Source: Morinoia aosen
Lineage: Eukaryota > Arthropoda > Malacostraca > Amphipoda > Talitridae
Direction: 5' to 3'
Length of the DNA stretch: 64,000 nucleotides
Assembly (NCBI GenBank): GCA_030386875.1
Contig: CM059562.1
Span: forward strand, 61,440,201 to 61,504,200
The notes beneath the pieces were generated by a model. That model had not been told where the DNA came from. It did not search any database and saw nothing but the letters and a program-made list of their open reading frames with translations. The stretch's first letter is position 1. Every line of letters starts with the position of its first letter. Both the position numbers and the translations under genes were made by a program. This document shows, piece after piece, positions 57,729-64,000 of the stretch.

Positions 57729-58837
57729 CTGTGGAGAAAGTGGAGACTAGTGAGAAAAGTTTACTCTTCATTCAACGATTAATCGCTTTTGAGATGCACA
57801 GGATATCCGTATTTTAGATCACTCAATAAGTTAAAGACCTTGTAGATTTTAAGATTTTTTCTTGACAGCATTCTGAAGTTGACGAAACACACAAGCTGTT
57901 CACGTTGGCAGTTCTTTTAATTATAGCGTAAAATAAGAAAACAATTTCTTTCTGGATGGCAAAATATTCAGACTACTGTACGTTTATCCTATGAGACTTC
58001 ATAAACATACAAATCATTGATGTCTGATAAAAAATACATCCATGAGAAATAAATTAAAATAACTATCATGAAAAACTAGCTGAACATCGTCAGCGACGAG
58101 TGATGGTCGACGCAGATCAAGTTGAGTTGACAAATGCACCAAATGTTAAATATACTTTTCTGCAATATTGATTGATCTGTTTAAGAAAAATTGACGCTGT
58201 GGTTCATTTTTCATCGAAAGAATGTTGTTTCAACTCTCGCCATAAGTCACACTCCCTAAAGGACTACATTCACTTGAATACTGAACTTCCAAAATTTCCT
58301 CATAAAGTTTCTTATTTCCGTGGTATGAAGATTAGAAGTGCTGGATCGTACAGAAAAATAAGAATATCACGTAAACCTTAGTGTAGTGGAGTGCTTGCGC
58401 ACTTTCGCCGGAACGGCCTGAGTTTAGGTATGGCGAATGCAAAGGGCAGCCTTTGATTTTTGCTGCATAAACCTGAAAATCGAGCGTGATATATGTAGCT
58501 TTGTGGTGACTTGGAAAGCTATTTTATGATGTTCAGGTAGACCACTCAGTGTCTGGACTTTTGTAGATAAATCGTTCGAATAGAACTAAGATAAAGTACT
58601 CGAAATGAACAAAACAAACGTGCCTCAATACAATAAAATTCCGTTAGTCGCCAAGACGGAACGCAGAACAGTATTCCAAGACTGTATGCCACGAACATTG
58701 TTAACATGTACATGGTTTAATATCGGGTTGTATTGACTCTAAAGATTAAAAACCTCATGACGTTTGCAGTATCAGAAATGGACTGATTACGAGATTTCCT
58801 CACCATCAGCACTGATGCATCTTCTGATTTAAAGAAG

Positions 58838-59038
58838 ATGCATCTTCCCCAGACTGTCGTGTATTTTCTTGCTGAATGTCCAAGATACTCGGCTATTCGC
58901 AATGTGTGTTTCCCAAATCTTCGTGGTTGCGCGGAGGATGTGTTAATTGGAATACTCAGGGAAAACGAACGCTCAGGTTTTAACGCAGCAGCGTTGCGGC
59001 TGTTCCTGGAGAGGTGCAAGCTATATTCTGAGATTTAA
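58838..59038 (+). mobile_element. C-terminal piece of a non-LTR retrotransposon, in a receptor intron
   Basis: TVVYFLAECPRYSAIRNVCF then LFLERCKLYSEI and a stop resembles the closing region of arthropod non-LTR pol proteins, where ET-x-x-H-x-L-x-ECPRY-x-x-x-R is common. It starts at a perfect 12-bp hairpin (GATGCATCTTCT / AGAAGATGCATC, about 58812-58842). Further on, at 59432-59460, is a pure (ACT)n run of about nine repeats, the kind of simple-sequence tail such elements often have. The span between may be its 3' UTR. The exact clade is not determinable. Confidence 0.5.
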
Positions 59039-59431
59039 CAAGAAGCCACGAAGTAATACACTATAGCCAGGCGTGAAATCGTATTGGAAGATTGTAGATG
59101 AAAAACCTGCAATATGGCCGGGCGCGCTCCGTTGGTACCTCGTGGTTTACAGCGTGGGTAAGGCGTCCGGCCATAAATGGGTGGGCAGCTGAAACCCCCT
59201 ACGGGGTTTGGCTGCTCAGTGTGTTCGAATGTACTGTAGTATGTACAAACTTACAATGGAGAGACAATTATAATCTTGAGTTGTAATTATAATTAGGATC
59301 ATATAATTTTTGATGTTCATATAATGTTGATGTTCATCTTACGGGGTAAATCGGAAAGCCAGATACTGATTAAATTATGTGACCTTCGGTGCGATATAGT
59401 TTGAATGACTGAAGCGCTAGCAAGCCTATGT

Positions 59432-59460
59432 TACTACTACTACTACTACTACTACTACTT
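59432..59460 (+). repeat. (ACT)n microsatellite
   Basis: About nine perfect ACT units. May be the 3' tail of the retroelement fragment upstream. Confidence 0.9.
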
Positions 59461-60169
59461 GAAAAAAAGAGGGTGCCAAACCCTTACAATTTTCCACAGA
59501 GGAAGGTGACGCAATTCTTCGCTGAGTCAAAAATATCGCATGTGCATCGGGCGATGACGTAAGTCAAACTATAAAAAAAGTGAGAGTATTCGTATTTTTT
59601 CACTACTCGTGTACTCGACAGAAGTGATTCATTTCTGCCATGGGAATATTAATTAATAAACTCGTCAAAGAAATAAGCAACATGGAAAGGAAGAAGCAGT
59701 CTTCGGTTTTCGCTATACTGGCCGTTGCTATTAGTGCCCGCTGTTTTAAGATTAAAAATTATTTCTATAAAAAATGAACAATTATTGAGACCCCTTGAGT
59801 TTTTGAATTTGAAAATGAATAGGTTGTTAATATCAACTTTATAGCACCTCCTTACTAAAGCATGAACAGTTTGGCTTGATAACACAAAGACAGGAAGAAA
59901 TCAGAAGTGAACTCGATTACTGAATAATATGAAAAGGAGAATGAAGAAACCCATTGTGTCGAATATTGTACGGAAAAATAAGGTTCTATTCCGGGAATTA
60001 CCATTCGGTAGACCAGTTAGGATTGTTTGAAGAACACAGTTTACCGCACGAGCGACAAGTCATAAATTGTAATTTACGAAAAACATAACTGTAAAAGATA
60101 GAAGTATTCACAATATTTCTAAACATCTCTTAAAACGTCAAAATTTGGTGTACCAGAGTCTTATTTTAC

Positions 60170-60316
60170 CGTAAGAGGAAGTATCTGCGCGTAGAATATA
60201 GCGTGCCTCGTCTGCCGCAGCAACCTCTGCAAGCCAGACTGAACGTCCTCGACGTGCTCGGGATGCGGCAAGATCATGTCCCGGTAGATGTCTGCCAGAA
60301 TCCCTTCCTTCGCATT
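60170..60316 (-). CDS. Ionotropic receptor, exon with ligand-binding S2 segment
   Basis: Acceptor TTTTTACTCAG above 60316 and donor GTAAAA below 60170 bound exactly 147 bases, 49 codons in phase 0. The translation runs NAKEGILADIYRDMILPHPE, HVEDVQSGLQRLLRQTRHAI, FYAQILPLT. This is the lobe between the M3-linked glutamate-site region and the C-terminal helix. The pattern IY-x-x-M ... V-x-x-G-x-x-x-(L/V)-x-x-x-x-(R/H)-A-x-F is standard in insect ionotropic receptors. It is much GC-richer than the flanking intron. Both phases match the neighbouring exons. Confidence 0.85.
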
Positions 60317-61689
60317 CTGAGTAAAAATTTCTTCCCTTGCATCTCAGATGTTATACATGGAGGACACTAAAATTTGAAGGTTTCAGGTCTTAAATCACTG
60401 CTTCAAATTGTTATCAAAGTAATTTTTTTAAAACAAGTATTTATTTTTATTGAAATCTGGGTGAAATGGAAATTGTATTTGATTGTGAAAATCAGGCTAG
60501 AAAAATAGTTTTTTCCATTGAATTATTGAATTACAGTTCGGCTTACGATAGATCTGCTACTGTAAACTTCATAAATTATATTTTTCCGAGCAAAATTTTT
60601 CCGAAGCAGTGTTCCAAAGAGAAGCATAAAAAATACAACGCGCAATTTACAACATGCTGCATTATGATGCAACAGCGGTCAAAATGAAACTCTATTTAAT
60701 GAAATTACAACCAGAGATGCCTAGACTACGATGATAAATTTTCATCTATTTTGCCGTCATTATTGTTAGTAACATTTTGAGTCGTCTCGAAACTTTTCAC
60801 AAAGTTTCGTACGATCTTTTTACCTTAGACGTAGACGATTTACCCTTACCATTCTTAAAGGATCCCGATAAAAAACATTTGGAAACTTAGTCTATTATTT
60901 TGAAATGAAAAACTAACGCTTTGGGAAGCCTTGAAAGTATTGATATACCTCGGCAATAAACCACTCTTTTAGCGCTCAAAACTTGGTAACCACACCTACG
61001 GTGCATCCTGTATAATGTGGGGATAAGGGTATTTGCACTCACAAGATATTCTGGTTTTTGAACGGCTAGTATACTCACAGATATTATAATTCGTAATCGT
61101 GACATTTCAGCTACAAAACAAACGAATTTTAAGGAATAAGAATTCATGTACAAAAAAACATTGCATTCATGGTACAGAACAAAAGTATTCAACCAAACGC
61201 TTTTAAGCATAATATTTAGTTTCAAAGCTTTTACCTTTTATGACGATGAGTTTAGGTTAAATAGGTTTGTCTATGTTAACGTAGAATGGGGACTAACACC
61301 CGCATGGGAGGTACAGCTATGCGCCTGAGATACTGTTATTAAAATTTAGTTAGTCCTACGGAAATTCCGTTATTTGTGCCTACTTAATTTCTGTCTGTTT
61401 TCGTCATTCTTCGATATCATGTCTTCGTTTTTTCATCCACTTCTTTCCTAACTAGCTGTTTCTATGTGCAGTTTAACCTGCGAGCGAACACACATTGTGC
61501 ATAGATTCCTTGTTTTTACTCATAATAAATAATCCCTGCTAATCGCTCTAAAATCGCATTTTGTTTTCTTAGGGAGTTTCAAACCAACTAACCTAGTAGC
61601 AGCAATGTCATTGCTGCTCGGGAACGCTTTGCAAATGAAGAAATGATGTGTGCGCTAGTTTTAAGTTATATAATCGGCCAGGCTCCATA

Positions 61690-62060
61690 ACCCGTTTATT
61701 TTCTAACCCTCACGGTTGTTTGGACTTCTACGCTTTATCTGATTCAATCGTGTTTCACGAAAGATTTTCAACGGAGTTGAGGCCTGACGATTCTCTCGGC
61801 TACTGAAGAAAATTAATTTTAAGTTTATTTAACCATTCGAGAATTGAATTTGTTTGGCGTTTAGGGTTGTTGTCGTGTTGAAACGTCCAGCTGTAATTTT
61901 TGAATTGACGTTTTACTTTTGGAATGGTATTGTTGACCACCGGCTCACAAGACCCGACACCAACTTTTCTTCCATGTTGTGCAGTACACCAGAGCCAAGC
62001 AAGGTAAAGCAGCCCCAGATCATCATGCCATCACCTATACTAATGTCTCCCTCCTCTGTG
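61690..62060 (-). pseudogene. Tc1-like transposase relic in a receptor intron
   Basis: On the - strand GDGMMIWGCFTLLGSGVLHN at about 62030 corresponds to the Tc1 block VMVWGCFS-x-x-G-x-G-L. WTFQHDNNPKRQTNSILEWL at about 61900 corresponds to FQQDNDPKHTS-x-x-x-x-EWL, which carries the second Asp. Farther down LNSVENL matches LNPIENLW. Frame shifts and stops separate them. The orientation is the same as the host gene. Confidence 0.65.
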
Positions 62061-62493
62061 CACTCTCACGAAGGTAAAATGAGTCAAATTCACCTCAACG
62101 GAAAACCCATTAAAATCGGAATGAAAAAATGCCTTGATGAAAACAATTGTAAGCCTAGTCCTCCTCTCGGAAAAGAAAAAGGCAAGAACTATGATAGAAC
62201 ATGTGGTACATCATTCACAGAATCATTGATCTTAACGTACAGACACATAGAAGTCCGTTTATTTTGAGGTACCACCCGTTTTTTAGATGTACGGTTCAAT
62301 GTCACAGTATTTTCAGCAATCTCATTTTGACGCAAATATACGATGAGTAACAATAGTATGAAGTTTCACATTGATCACACCTGTTTGGCCAGCATGCCAG
62401 CATTCCTTGAATAATTTAAAAATTTAGAGAAAAGACAGCTACCTCCATCTAGATCTAGAATCAAAGTACAGTGAGTTAAAATACGCACATTAC

Positions 62494-62717
62494 CTCAAAT
62501 GATTCTTGCATGTACGTCCCCTTCTCAAGACTGAGAGTATACTCGTTTCTGGCTTGGTAAAGTTCTTTCAAGCCAGTGAAAGGCAGTTTCATTTCATCGG
62601 TGGTGAGTAACGTGATGAGGGAAGACGAGTAAGACACGTGCAGAACGATGACCCCAAGCGAGACAGAGATGAACCACATCCGATACGATGGAGACCTGGA
62701 CATGATGCTCTCTGCCC
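62494..62717 (-). CDS. Ionotropic receptor, exon with pore helix end and M3
   Basis: The open exon ends at donor GTAATG (below 62494) in phase 0. The likely acceptor is the GAGCAG just above 62717, which leaves two bases of a Gly codon and 74 full codons. It reads AESIMSRSPSYRMWFISVSL, GVIVLHVSYSSSLITLLTT, LPFTGLKELYQARNEYTLSL and EKGTYMQESFE. SPSYRMWFISVSL...YSSSLITLLTT is the M3 membrane helix with the conserved gating motif (S-Y-(S/T)-(A/S)-x-L-(I/V)-x-x-L-(T/S)) of ionotropic receptors. PFTGLKEL and EKGT start the S2 ligand half; GT holds the position of the ligand-contacting Thr. The M1, S1 and N-terminal exons lie beyond the window or were not recognised. The acceptor is weak in pyrimidines, so its position is the least certain. 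Confidence 0.85.
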
Positions 62718-63540
62718 CTGCTCGTTGCGCACATCGATTAGTAAAATATCTCATGCTTTCGGTACATAAGGTTTAGGGTAAATTAAGCAGTTTATGTGGA
62801 ACGAGAGTAGGGTTCATGCGGCCTGAAAAGGACACGACACGACGAGAGAAATATTGATATGTTGTTAGAGTTACTAACACGACATCAACAGCAATCGTTA
62901 CGGGCATTGGCAGGAAGGAAGCATCAATGATGGGAAAAAATATTGAGGAGCACTTACGCAACGTTGGAAAAATAAGGGTAAACAGGAGAGCTTAACTGAG
63001 CGAGAAATACATTTAGACGACGAGTGGTACAAGCAACAATACGAAGAGAATAGTTGTAATATGAAGAGAATATTGATATACGAGTATGAAAAGGATTCTG
63101 CAATAAAAAAGGATGCAAATACATAGATGGTACAATATTAACACAATGTGAGTAGCATGAATAGAATGAGAGGAGCTTTGTTACAAGATAAGGAGCACTA
63201 GCGAAATGAGTGCTGTCGGATAATTTTTAAGACATTAAAGTAATGATGGGTTAAACTGACTAATCCAAGAATGGGCATGCTTAGCTGATCTCCAGACCGT
63301 TCATGAGAAACCAAGCATCACATTTCTCATTATAAAATTCAACATTCGACAAAACCCATAAGGCATTATTGTCATTATAGTACGTAGGGTAGTGAATTTG
63401 ACTCCTTTTTGACTTTTTCTCCTGTCAATATAGTTTTGCTATGTACTTCATCAGTGTTGCACTTGCAAATAGTATTCTGTTGACAATCCTGAAACTTTTT
63501 CTCAATTTGAAAGAAAAGACTAGACACTACATAAGAGTGG
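62718..63540. other. Probable intron upstream of the M3 exon, no exon recognised
   Basis: A 62-codon - strand frame at 62773-62961 is hydrophobic but does not match M1 or the pore loop and has no splice context. I see no further exon. Confidence 0.4.
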
Positions 63541-63544
63541 TTAT

Positions 63545-64000
63545 TATATTTCCAATAGGTCGATTCTTAGGGAATCTCACGCGTGAGACAAAAAGAAGAA
63601 CCAACGTAAAAATATAGATTTTTATTTATTTATTTCTCATTACGCACCATATCATATTACACACCATATTGCACCATACCATCATATTTCTGTATGTATG
63701 TATGTGGAGTGTGTTTGCGCACCTCTGTTTATGTTAGGTTCCCATGTGTAAATGTATGAATGTATGTACTGGTAGAAGGGTGGGGAAGTAGCCAATGAGA
63801 ATGATCGTTTTTACTGTAGTTGAATGATCATTAGGATTTAAGTTTTATAGATGTTCGTTTGCTTATTTTTTAACTTCTATGAACTTTCTGTATTTTAAGT
63901 TTTTTGACCTTTTTGTATGTTTTTCAGCACTGAAGATGAAATTATAACATACCGAAACGTTTGCCATAAAAAATAAATAAATAAAAATGTATATTTTTAC
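63545..64000 (+). mobile_element. Penelope-like tails in inverted arrangement, running off the window end
   Basis: At 63900-64000 the + strand reads TTTTTCAGCACTGAAGATG ... CATACCGAAACGTTTGCCAT, the same tail as at 42.97 and 46.32 kb, and ends ATAAAAATGTATATTTTTAC. At 63545-63640 the reverse complement of the following tail blocks occurs (GTTGGTTCTTCTTTTTGTC, CCCTAAGAATCGACCTAT), preceded on that strand by ATAAAAATCTATATTTTTAC. The same 20-base AT-rich join therefore occurs twice in opposite orientation, about 335 bases apart. A TGTATGTATGT-rich stretch (63690-63780), as in the other tails, lies between. Coding sequence is absent. Confidence 0.65.

Noticed and set aside
57553-57771. 72-codon - strand open frame overlapping a receptor exon
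   Set aside because: It is a shadow frame. The true coding frame of this segment is shifted by one and is bounded by the splice sites at 57728 and 57631.
62773-62961. Upstream M1/pore exon of the ionotropic receptor
   Set aside because: Hydrophobic, but it lacks the M1 and pore-loop pattern and has no acceptor/donor pair in phase with the M3 exon.
1-64000. CRISPR arrays, bacterial operons, riboswitches or viral gene clusters
   Set aside because: No regularly spaced short repeats with unique spacers exist. Spliced genes and the transposon content show a eukaryotic chromosome.

Overview
This is a eukaryotic window, almost certainly from an arthropod and probably an insect with a large, repeat-rich, AT-rich genome. 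Coding information sits in short exons with canonical GT/AG splice sites, separated by kilobases of AT-rich non-coding DNA. The two genes that can be recognised belong to families that are large in insects: a divergent ionotropic (chemosensory) receptor and a Golgi carbohydrate sulfotransferase. The species cannot be named from the sequence. No complete gene, no rRNA, no canonical tRNA and no CRISPR array were found.

Layout. (1) Bases 1-486 are the 3' end of an unrecognised gene on the + strand with coiled-coil-like segments, followed by a long AT-rich stretch. (2) 2.5-27 kb is mostly non-coding. It holds a decayed ionotropic-receptor last exon (6.5 kb), a tRNA-derived SINE (9.4 kb), an unidentified exon with one internal stop (10.0 kb), a decayed sulfotransferase last exon (16.0 kb), a Tc1-like relic (17 kb), a long fold-back element (20.2-20.7 kb) and two nearly identical 0.72-kb direct repeats (21.0 and 27.5 kb). 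A longer, diverged relative of those repeats lies at 6.8-7.5 kb. (3) 28.3-29.1 kb holds two well-formed exons of a carbohydrate sulfotransferase on the - strand. (4) 31-54 kb is a transposon graveyard. It contains several pieces of Penelope-like retroelements with GIY-YIG endonuclease parts, a non-LTR (CR1/jockey-like) reverse transcriptase and a second 3' end of it, at least three kinds of Tc1/mariner/IS630-superfamily transposase relics, two MITE-like inverted-repeat elements, and a broken copy of a widespread arthropod repetitive protein family. (5) 55.5-62.7 kb holds four exons of an ionotropic receptor on the - strand with matching splice phases. Its introns contain a LINE tail and a Tc1 relic. 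(6) The last 0.45 kb is another Penelope-like tail, which runs off the end of the window.

The most interesting observations are: the receptor exons and their decayed relative 49 kb away; the sulfotransferase exons and a stop-containing last exon 12 kb downstream; the recurrent CTGA(T/A)GA...GAAAC element at the Penelope-like tails, which may be a hammerhead-type ribozyme; two adjacent perfect palindromes inserted in a Penelope-like reverse transcriptase; and two head-to-head transposon ends forming an approximately 120-bp palindrome. I did not find convincing evidence of a wholly new biological system. All family assignments come from reading translated motifs by eye and no database search was run.
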